A model generated the notes under the pieces. It was given only the letters and a program-made list of their open reading frames with translations. It was not told the origin of the DNA and ran no database searches. Shown piece after piece: positions 46,644-55,610 of a stretch of 64,000 nucleotides of DNA. The position numbers were made by a program, and so were the translations under genes. The stretch is from NCBI RefSeq assembly GCF_000012985.1, contig NC_007645.1, positions 4,734,581 to 4,798,580 of the forward strand, written 5' to 3'. The stretch comes from Hahella chejuensis KCTC 2396. GTDB lineage: Bacteria; Pseudomonadota; Gammaproteobacteria; Pseudomonadales; Oleiphilaceae. Positions within the stretch are counted from its first letter, which is position 1. Every line of letters starts with the position of its first letter.

Positions 46644-48698
46644 CTACAAGCTCAACTTATCCACCAGTTGCTGCAATTGCCCGCTGATGGCGACCAGTTG
46701 TTCGCTGCAGCGTTCGCCTTCTTCGGCGGCGCGGCGGCTTTCGTCGCTGAGGCTGGAGATTTTCTGGATGTGCTGGTTGACGCTGTCCGCCACGGTGGAC
46801 TGTTGCTCGGTGGCGGAGGCGATGACTGTGCTCATTTGATAGATCGTAGCGACGGCGGTTTCGCCTTCGCGCAACTGATGGCCGGATAACTGGTTTTTCT
46901 CCGCTGCGGCGCGGGAAATATCTCCCTGCCTGGAAATAAGTTCAACTGTCGCGTTAGCGCCGCGCATAACCTTGTCGATAATGCCGCGAATTTCGTCGGT
47001 GGAGCTGGAAGTACGCTGGGCCAGTTGGCGCACTTCATCCGCGACGACGGCGAAGCCGCGCCCCATTTCACCTGCGCGGGCGGCTTCAATCGCCGCATTC
47101 AACGCCAAGAGATTCGTCTGCTCGGCGACGCCCTGAATGACCGCCAACACTTTCTCAATATCCTGGCTATCCTTCTGCAGCTGCGCGATGACGGCGTTAC
47201 TATGGCCGATGCTGTCCTGCAGATCATTCATTCCCTGGATCGCCGCCGCCATGGCGTGCTGCCCCGCTTTCACCGTCTCGGTCGCGCGGGAGGCGGAATC
47301 AGAAGCTTCCTGGGTGGTCTGCGCCACGTCGCGAATGGAGGCGCTCATTTCGTTGACCTCCGTAGCGCACATGGCGGCCAGGTCATTCTGCGCATCGATT
47401 TTATCCGTCAATGCGCTGGACAACGCCTTCATCTGCGCGCTGACCGCCACCACGCTGCTGGCTTGATCTGTAATGGTCCTGGCCAGTTGCGACAGGTAAT
47501 CACGCAGCTCACTGCTGGAGCGGCCCAGGCTATCAATTTCCTTCACTCTGGAAGAGATCCGCTGCTTATCCGTGAAATCCCCATTGGCCAGCGCTCTGAG
47601 GGACGGGGTAATCGCTTGAATGCGCCGGGCGATGCGCGCCTAAATGAATGCAAACACCAATGCGAGAACCATTACCGTCGCCACAGCAACCCCCAGAGCC
47701 CAGTATACCGACTGCACAATGCGTTCGCGCTGCACGTCAATAACCGTCCGAACGTCGCTGATCGCCGAGGTTAGCGCGGTCAGCAACTCTTCCGCCCGCA
47801 CATGCGAATTATGGATGTTCTCAATGATCTGACGCGTGTTATCCAACTCCCGTAAATAGCGTCCGGACAAACTTTGCAGCTCACTGCGATAGTCCTCCAC
47901 CAGATCGTATTGCTCTGCATCCGATCCGCTCTCGCCCGTCAGCATACTGAGAAAGTCATCTTCTTCCTTCTCACTCATCACGCCAAGGGGCTCCAGCCCT
48001 GTGAGCGCAGCGATGTTATTCACCAGTTGGCGATGGCTGTTGGTGACTGTCTCATACAGGCTGGCGTCAGAAGTTCTGAAGTAGTTTTCACGCTTTTCGC
48101 TCAGCCCCAGCAGGCTTTCATAGGCGGCGGCGATCTTGACGAAATATTCCCCCGCCGCCTCCGGCTTCTCTTCCATACCCTTACGGGCGTACCCGGACAG
48201 CAGTGACAGTTGATCGGAAATCTCCCGCTCATTCTGTTGCAGTAGTTGCTGGGTATTGCCGGAGAGCTTGCCCGAGGCTCGCAGATCCGTGCGCATGAAT
48301 TCGGACAGCGTCTGCAACGGCGGTGCAATCGCTGTCTGGATATCCTGAGGGAACTGCGACAGCTTTACTTCATTTAGCTCGCGGACAGTATCTTCCATAG
48401 CAGTCAGCAGCGTCGCTTCCCCCGTAGAGAGATAGCCGTTGAGTTGTCCCGCCAGAGTCTCATTCACCGTGGCGCGGGTATCCTGGTAGGCCAGATTCAG
48501 TTGCTCTGGCAAAGACAACCGATACATGCTGAAAGCCAGCACGCCAGCCATCGCCAACAGCACCACCATTAACACAATGGTGTTCAGTCTACTGATGAAA
48601 AGTATGGAAAATTGACGACCAGGCAAAACAGCGCCCCTATGAACAAGCACAAGATAAGGCCGCTTTCCTGAAGATTCACCTGTCACATAAACCTTCAA
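46644..48698 (-). pseudogene. Methyl-accepting chemotaxis protein interrupted by one in-frame amber codon
   Basis: One continuous frame of ~684 codons with a single TAG at 47640-47642. N-terminal part (48698-47643): membrane helix (~35-57), periplasmic helical-bundle sensor (~60-325), second helix ending FAFI. After TAG the same frame continues [23 protein letters not shown], the expected HAMP start, and then a complete signalling domain with [20 protein letters not shown]. The stop falls exactly between helix 2 and HAMP. An internal GTG at 47546 could restart the soluble signalling part. Either a recent nonsense mutation (for example CAG to TAG), a sequencing error, or two polypeptides. Confidence 0.85.
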
Positions 48699-48925
48699 AG
48701 TTGCGGCGTATTGGAAATAAACAATAGTACAAGCAAGCCTATATCAACATACAAATGGATTATGACAAAAGGATTGCATAGTTTCTTAATCCTGCCATTG
48801 CAGGCGACTTCCAGGCCAAAGACAAGCTCTCCATCATCTGCTTGCAACCGCAGCGTCCGATTGAATTGCGCCTGGGTTGACCTAGACTTTTAAACACATT
48901 CAAGGAACCCGAGAAGGTCGCTCTC

Positions 48926-51010
48926 ATGCTGAATACGATCTCCGTGCGCCAGAAGATGTACGCCCTTATCGCAGTAGCCATCGCGGGCACGCTCATTCTA
49001 TTGATTCTGGCGCTTTACACTCACTACAAGACACTGGAAGAAACCCGCCAGCAAGAACTGCGTCATCTGGTGGAAAACGGATATTCCATCATAGAAAGCC
49101 ACTACCAGTCTTTCCAAAACGGAGCGCTCACGGAAGCGGAAGCAAAAACCCGCGCTCTGGAAGACATATCGAAGTTGCGTTACGACAATGGCAACTACTT
49201 TTGGGTCAACGATTACCATCCTCATGTGGTGATGCATCCCATCAAACCCGAACTGAACGGAAAGGACGCCACCGGGATCAAGGACCCCAACGGCAAAGCG
49301 CTGTTCGTGGCCTTTGCGGAGAAAGTGAAGGCGGACGGAGAAGGCGTGGTTGACTACTACTGGCCCAAACCCGGCTTCGAAAAACCCGTAGAGAAGTTTT
49401 CCTTTGTGAAGGGGTTTGCTCCGTGGGAGTGGGTGCTGGGAACCGGCGCCTATGTGGACGATCTCAAGGCAGAGTTTCAATCCAGTCTGATTGCAGGATT
49501 GACTATCGCCCTGGCGATAATCGCTCTGGTTATCGCCTGCTCACTGATGATCATACGCAGTATTACCCTGCCCCTTTCCCACATCGAAAAAGTACTGCTG
49601 GACGTAGAGGAAAGCGGCGACCTTTCCCGCAGGATTGAGAGCGTGAGAAAGGACGAACTGGGAAGAGTGGCGAACGCGACCAACCATCTGTTTGATCGTT
49701 GGCGGAAATTCATCGGGGAAGCCGGACATTCCGTAAAAAAACTCGGCGACGGCGACTTCGGCTCCCCCATCACCTCCGAGTATAAAGGCGACATGCAACA
49801 GTTGCGCGAGCACATCAATCACTCTATCGCCGTCACCGGACGCTCCATGGGCCGCATCAACTCCATCATGGAGGCCATGGCCGCAGGCCGCCTGACGACT
49901 CTTGAAGAAGACCACCGCATCCAGGGCGAGTTCGCACGCACGCTCACGCTGGTCAATAAAGCAGTGGAACAGTTCCAACACACGATTCGCATCGTACAGG
50001 AAAGACTTCAGGCCATGCGCGAAGGGGTCTTTGACAACCGCATAGAAGAAACCTTCCCGGGCGACCTTAACCATCTGAAGGTGGCGATCAATGACACGCT
50101 GGACACGCTGGCTTCCAGCTTCGCAAGGCTGGAAGAAAGCTTCCGGCGACTGAGCCAGGGACAGCTGGACCTGAGAACGCGAGACAAACAGCCTGGGCAG
50201 TTCGGCGAATTACAGGACCACCTGCGCCAGACCATCAGGTCATTGCATGAGATCGCCATTCAGTGTCGCTCCGATAGCACAAGTCTCACGTCCAGCACCG
50301 GGGAAGTGTCCAGCGCCTCCAGAGATCTGTCCCGCCGCACCGAAGAACAGGCCTCTGCGATTGAAAGCGCAACGCGCCTGATCGGAGAGCTGCGTGAGGA
50401 GCTGGATAACACCTCCGAGCTGGCGAAAGCCACGCGCAACGTCTCCGAGACCGCCGCCAAAGAAGCCCAACTGGGCCTCAGTGTTTCCGCCACTACCCTC
50501 GAGGCGATGTCTTCCATCAAGTCATCCAGCGAGAAGATCAATAACATTATCGGAGTCATCAACGATATCGCCTTCCAGACCAATCTGCTGGCGCTGAATG
50601 CCTCGGTCGAAGCGGCGCGGGCCGGTGAGCAAGGCCGTGGATTTTCGGTGGTGGCGGCGGAAGTGCGCGCTTTGGCGCAACGCTCCGCGGACGCCGCCAA
50701 AGACATCAAGAGTCTGATCGAGCTGGCGGTGACTGGCGTAGGCAAGGGCTCCGATCAGGTCTCACAGATGGCGGAGCAATTAAAAACCATCGCCGCAGGA
50801 ATTGAGGAAGTCAGCGGCAGAATTTCCAGCGTGTCGCAATCGAATTCGATTCAAACCACCCGGATTCGAGATGTCTTCACCCAGCTGGAGCAATTGAAGG
50901 ACATCACCCATCGTAACGCCTCCATGGCGGAACAAACCGCCGCCACCAGCGAGTCACTGGTCAATATGGCGGACTCTCTGGATGACAAGCTCAGTTTCTT
51001 CAAGACTTAA
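48926..51010 (+). CDS. Methyl-accepting chemotaxis protein with single-Cache sensor
   Basis: 694 residues. Membrane helix (~10-32), sCache domain (~35-185; NYFWVNDYHPHVVMHPIKPE is a classic sCache_2 stretch), second helix (~190-212), HAMP (~213-265). Then a second HAMP-like region and the signalling domain with core [20 protein letters not shown]. No C-terminal CheR-docking pentapeptide. Divergent from the interrupted chemoreceptor. Hairpin element B begins 5 bp after the stop. Confidence 0.95.
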   Translation: MLNTISVRQKMYALIAVAIAGTLILLILALYTHYKTLEETRQQELRHLVENGYSIIESHYQSFQNGALTEAEAKTRALEDISKLRYDNGNYFWVNDYHPHVVMHPIKPELNGKDATGIKDPNGKALFVAFAEKVKADGEGVVDYYWPKPGFEKPVEKFSFVKGFAPWEWVLGTGAYVDDLKAEFQSSLIAGLTIALAIIALVIACSLMIIRSITLPLSHIEKVLLDVEESGDLSRRIESVRKDELGRVANATNHLFDRWRKFIGEAGHSVKKLGDGDFGSPITSEYKGDMQQLREHINHSIAVTGRSMGRINSIMEAMAAGRLTTLEEDHRIQGEFARTLTLVNKAVEQFQHTIRIVQERLQAMREGVFDNRIEETFPGDLNHLKVAINDTLDTLASSFARLEESFRRLSQGQLDLRTRDKQPGQFGELQDHLRQTIRSLHEIAIQCRSDSTSLTSSTGEVSSASRDLSRRTEEQASAIESATRLIGELREELDNTSELAKATRNVSETAAKEAQLGLSVSATTLEAMSSIKSSSEKINNIIGVINDIAFQTNLLALNASVEAARAGEQGRGFSVVAAEVRALAQRSADAAKDIKSLIELAVTGVGKGSDQVSQMAEQLKTIAAGIEEVSGRISSVSQSNSIQTTRIRDVFTQLEQLKDITHRNASMAEQTAATSESLVNMADSLDDKLSFFKT

Positions 51011-51014
51011 TTTT

Positions 51015-51164
51015 TTATTAATCAGGCAGTCAAATAGCTTCCTTCTATTTGTCTGCAACGACAGGGCCTGCACATGTCAGGCCCTGTCTCCCGCGGCTAA
51101 CAGCCGCGCAGGCGCATCCATGCGCCTGGTTATTAACATGTCAATATCATTGCCATATTAATAA
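51015..51164 (-). repeat. Hairpin repeat element, copy B (full length, five hairpins)
   Basis: The most complete copy, 150 bp, inverted relative to copy A. From left: h4 (51026-51056), h3 GACAGGGCCTG / CAGGCCCTGTC (51060-51088), h2 CGCGGCTAACAGCCGCG (51092-51108), h1 CAGGCGCATCCATGCGCCTG (51109-51128), h0 with arms TTATTAACATG and ATATTAATAA (51130-51164). It fills the gap between convergent genes. Confidence 0.9.
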
Positions 51165-51206
51165 AACTTGTTCTTTCAAGGTCTGTTCTTTCAAGACCAG
51201 ACCTAA

Positions 51207-51226
51207 GCTGACGCCAAGGCGTCAGC
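51207..51226 (-). terminator. Hairpin overlapping the stop of the DUF6713-like gene
   Basis: Perfect stem GCTGACGCC / GGCGTCAGC with a 2-base loop, spanning the stop codon. The T tract is weak. Confidence 0.55.
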
Positions 51227-51590
51227 GTTGATGTCTTTCGAATAACCGGGTCTGAAAAAACTGCCAGAGGCCGCTGACCAGACAGGCGATAATCAACGCG
51301 ATGGACAGCGGCAGCTTGAACTGCGTGTAACCGGCGAGAAAGAAGCCGGCGTGAATGAGGAACGTGAGCATGCCAAGGCCCGCGCAGATATAGGAAAACC
51401 AGACCGCATTGCGTTTCTTCAGCAACACTTGTCGATATCCGTAAAGCAGCATGGGCAAAGCCAGCATGTTGAAAATCAGATATCCCTGCACGCCTCCCGG
51501 AAGTTGAAACATCTCCCACTCTTTCCAGTAAGCGGCGTCAATCTGGTGAAAAACCAACAAACATAAGGTTGTCAGGTAACCACGCTCCAT
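51222..51590 (-). CDS. Small membrane protein (DUF6713-like)
   Basis: 122 residues with four hydrophobic helices (~6-18, 33-52, 62-84, 92-110). The sequence LLVFHQIDAAYWKEWEMFQL and LPGGVQGYLIFN agrees with the DUF6713 family of uncharacterised integral membrane proteins as I recall it. Function unknown. Ends inside a hairpin; preceded by an AT-rich gap before rluA. Confidence 0.7.
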   Translation of the reverse strand: MERGYLTTLCLLVFHQIDAAYWKEWEMFQLPGGVQGYLIFNMLALPMLLYGYRQVLLKKRNAVWFSYICAGLGMLTFLIHAGFFLAGYTQFKLPLSIALIIACLVSGLWQFFQTRLFERHQR

Positions 51591-51805
51591 GCTCTATCCC
51601 CCGCGACGATTTCCGTCCCAGTTTTCTTCTTGATGGATCTCTTGCCTGCTCTACGCGCCAGCGCCTCTGTATCCAGCGCCGAGGTAGTGTATGGCCGGCG
51701 ACTCGGCAATAATAATACTTGATTGATTTATCCTGCGAACCGCCTTATAACTGCCGGATTCCCGCCCTTGGGGTTTATTATTTCACTTGGCCAGCCGTTC
51801 CGCCC

Positions 51806-52480
51806 ATGCAAGATGATTTCGTTTATTCCCCTCCAACCGACCCCTGGTTGGAAACGCTGTATGAAGACAAAGATATTATCGTCGTCAACAAACCCAGCGG
51901 CATTCTTACCAGTCCGGGACGCGGCGCGCATTTGTACGACAGCGTCTGGAGCCGGGTAAAAGAGAAACATCCCCTATCCCATGTCGTACATCGGTTGGAT
52001 CTGGCGACATCCGGCGTATTGGTGCTGGCGTTAAGACGCAAGGCGGAAAAAGAGCTGAAACGGCAGTTCATGCAGCGCGAGGTGCGCAAGACCTACGTCG
52101 CCAAAGTCTGGGGTGTGATCAAAGAAGATCAGGGCGAAGTGGATCTGCCTTTGATCTGCGACTGGCCCAACCGCCCCAAGCAAAAGGTATGTTTTGAGCA
52201 CGGCAAGCCGGCGGTGACCGGCTACCGCGTGCTGGCCCGGGAAGAAAACGCCACCCTGGTGGAGCTGTATCCCATTACCGGTCGCTCGCATCAGCTGCGC
52301 GTACATATGCTGTCGCTTGGGCATCCCATCCTGGGCGACCGTTTCTACGCTTCCCCGGAGGCCCTGGCCGCCAGCGAGCGTCTGTTGCTGCATGCGCAAT
52401 CACTGAGCTTTAAGCATCCCTATTCCGGCGAGGACATGACTTTCCATACTCCCGCTGACTTCGCTCAAAGCCGCGGGTAA
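51806..52480 (+). CDS. rluA: RNA pseudouridine synthase RluA
   Basis: 224 residues. Catalytic Asp65 in VVHRLDLATSG; RluA signatures NKPSGILTSPGRG and GRSHQLRVHMLSLGHPILGD. Modifies 23S rRNA U746 and tRNA U32 in E. coli. Start ATG at 51806 (MQDDFVYSPP) matches family length; the frame is open 29 codons further upstream. Confidence 0.93.
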   Translation: MQDDFVYSPPTDPWLETLYEDKDIIVVNKPSGILTSPGRGAHLYDSVWSRVKEKHPLSHVVHRLDLATSGVLVLALRRKAEKELKRQFMQREVRKTYVAKVWGVIKEDQGEVDLPLICDWPNRPKQKVCFEHGKPAVTGYRVLAREENATLVELYPITGRSHQLRVHMLSLGHPILGDRFYASPEALAASERLLLHAQSLSFKHPYSGEDMTFHTPADFAQSRG

Positions 52481-52642
52481 GGGCCCCGCGCCTCAAATCA
52501 CCCAAAAAAATATTTTAAAATCAATAAGATAACATTTTCACCTTTACGCCATGCTAAACTAAGGGCGCGCCTGACCGCACCCCATCAGCATGGCTGACCA
52601 GTCAGACGCCGAGATCCTTAACTTCACATCTTCGGAGTCCAT

Positions 52643-54376
52643 ATGCCACATCGCGCGCATCTGCGTTCGGTACGTCTGGCCAGCGCCTTTGTCGATAGCT
52701 GCATCAAAGAACCCTACAACCTTCACCGCTTTCGCAAGGACCTTATCGCCGGCGTAACTGTGGGTATTATCGCCATCCCCCTGGCCATGGCGCTCGCTAT
52801 CGCCAGCGGCGTGCCGCCGCAACACGGCCTTTATACCGCCATGATAGCGGGCTTCCTGATTGCGTTGACCGGAGGCTCCCGCCTGAGCATATCCGGCCCT
52901 ACCGCCGCCTTTGTGGTGATCCTGTTCCCCATCGCCTCCCAGTTCGGACTGGCGGGCCTCCTGATGGCGACACTGATGTCCGGCTTCATTCTGGTGGGGC
53001 TGGCTCTGGCGCGATTGGGCAGACTGATCGAATACATCCCTGAATCCGTCACCCTGGGCTTCACTTCCGGCATCGCTATCGTTATCGCCACGTTACAGGT
53101 GAAAGACTTTTTCGGACTCAGCCTCGCCGAAATGCCGGAATCCTATATCGGCAAAGTCCACGCCTTGGCGCTGGCGCTGCCGACCTTGGACTGGGCGAAT
53201 GTCCTGGTGGCGTCTCTCACTCTGGCGTTACTGATACTGTGGCCGCGACTGAAAATGCCGATCCCCGGACACTTACCCGCCGTTTTGCTTGGCGTCGCAG
53301 TTTCTCTTGCACTGGGATCAGCCGGGCATCCTGTAGACACCATTGGCTCTCGCTTCACTTATCCGCTCGCCGACGGCGGCGTGGGCCACGGCATTCCCAG
53401 TTTATTTCCCGACTTTACCTGGCCCTGGCTGCAGCCAGGGCCGGACGGTCAGCCATTGGCGTGGACCTGGAGCACCTTTGAACAGCTGCTGCCGGCGGCG
53501 TTCTCCATCGCCATGTTGGGCGCGATAGAGTCTTTGCTCTGCGCCGTCGTTCTGGACGGTATGACCGGGCGCCGCCACCAGGCTAACGGAGAACTGCTGG
53601 GTCAGGGCATCGGCAATCTTGTGGTCCCGTTTTTCGGCGGTATTACCGCGACCGCCGCCATTGCGCGCTCCACCGCCAATTACCGTTCCGGCGCCGAGTC
53701 TCCCGTTTCCGGCATGGTTCATGCCGCCGTGGTGCTGGCCGGGTTAATCGCGCTGGGACCGCTGCTCGCCTATCTGCCGATGGCCTCCATGGCGGCGCTG
53801 TTATTAATGGTGGCGTGGAATATGAGCGAAGCGCATAAGGTGGTCGCCCTGATCAAAAAAGCGCCTACCGGAGATATTCTGGTATTGATGACCTGCCTCA
53901 CGCTGACCGTGCTATTCGATATGGTGTTGGCGATTTCCGCCGGTATCGTCCTGGCCGCGTTGCTGTTTATGCGCGATATATCGATGATGACCAAGGTCTC
54001 CGATATCTCTGCTCATCCCAAGCTGGTCTCCACGCCGCTACCGGACAATTGGGCGGTGTATAAAATCAACGGCCCCCTGTTCTTCGCCGCCGCCGACCGG
54101 GTGTTCTCCGAGCTGGAAATGCTGACGACGACAAAACAGGGCCTGATTCTGTATATGGACGCGGTTTCCCTGCTGGACGCAGGCGGGTTATCCGCTTTCA
54201 ACAAATTCTCACGATTGTGTCAGCAACGGGGCCAAACGCTCATCCTGGCGGATCTGCAGTTCCAACCTTTACGTACGCTGGCCAAAGCCAACGTAAAACC
54301 CGTCGAGGGCAGTCTGGGCTTCGCCCCTACTCTCAGCGACGCCTTGCAGTTAATTATTAATCAGGCAGACAAATAG
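52643..54376 (+). CDS. SulP family anion transporter with STAS domain
   Basis: 577 residues. 10-14 membrane helices with the SulP core KDLIAGVTVGIIAIPLAMAL AIASGV at residues ~33-58, and a C-terminal STAS domain (~440-560, LYMDAVSLLDAGGLSAFNKF). Transports sulfate, bicarbonate or related anions; substrate unproven. The last residues INQADK and the stop TAG (54374-54376) are encoded by hairpin element C, whose left arm begins at 54354. The original end of the gene has probably been replaced. Confidence 0.92.
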   Translation: MPHRAHLRSVRLASAFVDSCIKEPYNLHRFRKDLIAGVTVGIIAIPLAMALAIASGVPPQHGLYTAMIAGFLIALTGGSRLSISGPTAAFVVILFPIASQFGLAGLLMATLMSGFILVGLALARLGRLIEYIPESVTLGFTSGIAIVIATLQVKDFFGLSLAEMPESYIGKVHALALALPTLDWANVLVASLTLALLILWPRLKMPIPGHLPAVLLGVAVSLALGSAGHPVDTIGSRFTYPLADGGVGHGIPSLFPDFTWPWLQPGPDGQPLAWTWSTFEQLLPAAFSIAMLGAIESLLCAVVLDGMTGRRHQANGELLGQGIGNLVVPFFGGITATAAIARSTANYRSGAESPVSGMVHAAVVLAGLIALGPLLAYLPMASMAALLLMVAWNMSEAHKVVALIKKAPTGDILVLMTCLTLTVLFDMVLAISAGIVLAALLFMRDISMMTKVSDISAHPKLVSTPLPDNWAVYKINGPLFFAAADRVFSELEMLTTTKQGLILYMDAVSLLDAGGLSAFNKFSRLCQQRGQTLILADLQFQPLRTLAKANVKPVEGSLGFAPTLSDALQLIINQADK

Positions 54377-54462
54377 CTTCCTGCTATGTGTCAGCAACGA
54401 CAGGGCCAGCACATGTCGGGCCCTGTCTCCCTCGGCGCTCGCCCATACGCGACATGTGGTTA
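54354..54462 (-). repeat. Hairpin repeat element, copy C (h4-h3, decayed h2/h1)
   Basis: Same orientation as copy B. TTATTAATCAGGCAGAC start, h4 with CTATG in place of CTATT, h3 GACAGGGCC / GGGCCCTGTC (54399-54427). A degraded tail follows, with GACATGTGGTTAAAT in place of h1/h0. It provides the stop codon of the SulP gene and likely its terminator. Confidence 0.82.
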
Positions 54463-54662
54463 AATTTCATTAATTTTTCTCGATGGGGCCATTTTTTTCT
54501 TATATTAAAGCCCCTATTTTTTATCGCGCCCGGGAATCGGGTTTAATGACGTTTCGATGTCGAAAAGTCAAAAAACACGCCGCCCGGAATCATATCGGCG
54601 CAACGCCGAACATAATCAATAAGCATTATTCGTTGTAAATGTCAGAAGGGAGACATGATTCC

Positions 54663-55610
54663 ATGATCAATGTCCAGAACCTCAGCCGTCATTACGGCGA
54701 CTTCACCGCCGTCAATAACGTGAGTTTCAATATCGAAAGCGGCCGCATCGTTGGTCTACTTGGCCATAACGGCGCCGGTAAAACCACTATCATGAAAATG
54801 CTGATGGGCTATCTTGAACCTTCCTCAGGCAATATCCGCATCGACGGCAAAGACATGCGCGAGCACTCACTCGCGCTGCGCGCCGATATGGGATATCTGC
54901 CGGAGAATCCGCCCACTTACCCGGAAATGACTGTAGTGGATTACCTGGACTACGCCGCGCAGCTAAGAGGAACGCCCGCGGACAAGCGTCGCCAGGCGGT
55001 GATCGAGGCCGTCGCCCGCACCGATTTGCGGGATAAAGCGCTCAACCCCATCAGCACCTTATCCCGGGGATATCGGCAACGAGTGGGCGTCGCCCAAGCC
55101 ATTATCAACCGCCCCAAAATCCTGATTCTCGATGAACCCACCAACGGCCTTGACCCTTCCCAGATACAACACATGCGCGACCTCATCACCTCGTTGCGCA
55201 GCCATTCCACGGTGATCCTGTCCACCCACATCATGCAGGAGGTGAGCGCCATGTGCGATCGCGTGCTGATGATCCGTCACGGTGAGCTGGCGCTGGATTC
55301 CTCCCTCGCGGAACTGCAGAAATCACAACGTCTTCTGTTGCGCAGCAGCTCCGGACAGGCGCAAATAAAAAGCGCACTGGCGGATTTAGGCGCGTTGCAG
55401 GACATTCAACCCATCGCCACTGACGGCGACACGTCCACCTACGCCCTGAACACATCGCTGCAGCATGTGGACGAAAGCTTCGTATCCGACGTAGCGCGCA
55501 AACTGGTTAACGCCAACCTGCCTATTCTGGCGCTGCATCCGGAAGTGCGCGATCTGGAGACAGTCTTCAAAGAAGTGAATCAGGTCGCGGAGGTTCCTCA
55601 TGCTGCCTGA
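54663..55610 (+). CDS. ABC transporter ATP-binding protein (GldA-like)
   Basis: 315 residues: Walker A GLLGHNGAGKTTIMK, signature LSRGYRQRVGVAQAIINRPK, Walker B ILILDEPTNGLDP, and a C-terminal DUF4162-like region. Most like GldA of gliding or copper-type exporters. Start chosen at MINVQNLS with GGGAG about ten bases upstream; an ATG at 54639 adds eight residues. Overlaps the permease by 11 bp, so first gene of a three-gene operon. Confidence 0.93.
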   Translation: MINVQNLSRHYGDFTAVNNVSFNIESGRIVGLLGHNGAGKTTIMKMLMGYLEPSSGNIRIDGKDMREHSLALRADMGYLPENPPTYPEMTVVDYLDYAAQLRGTPADKRRQAVIEAVARTDLRDKALNPISTLSRGYRQRVGVAQAIINRPKILILDEPTNGLDPSQIQHMRDLITSLRSHSTVILSTHIMQEVSAMCDRVLMIRHGELALDSSLAELQKSQRLLLRSSSGQAQIKSALADLGALQDIQPIATDGDTSTYALNTSLQHVDESFVSDVARKLVNANLPILALHPEVRDLETVFKEVNQVAEVPHAA

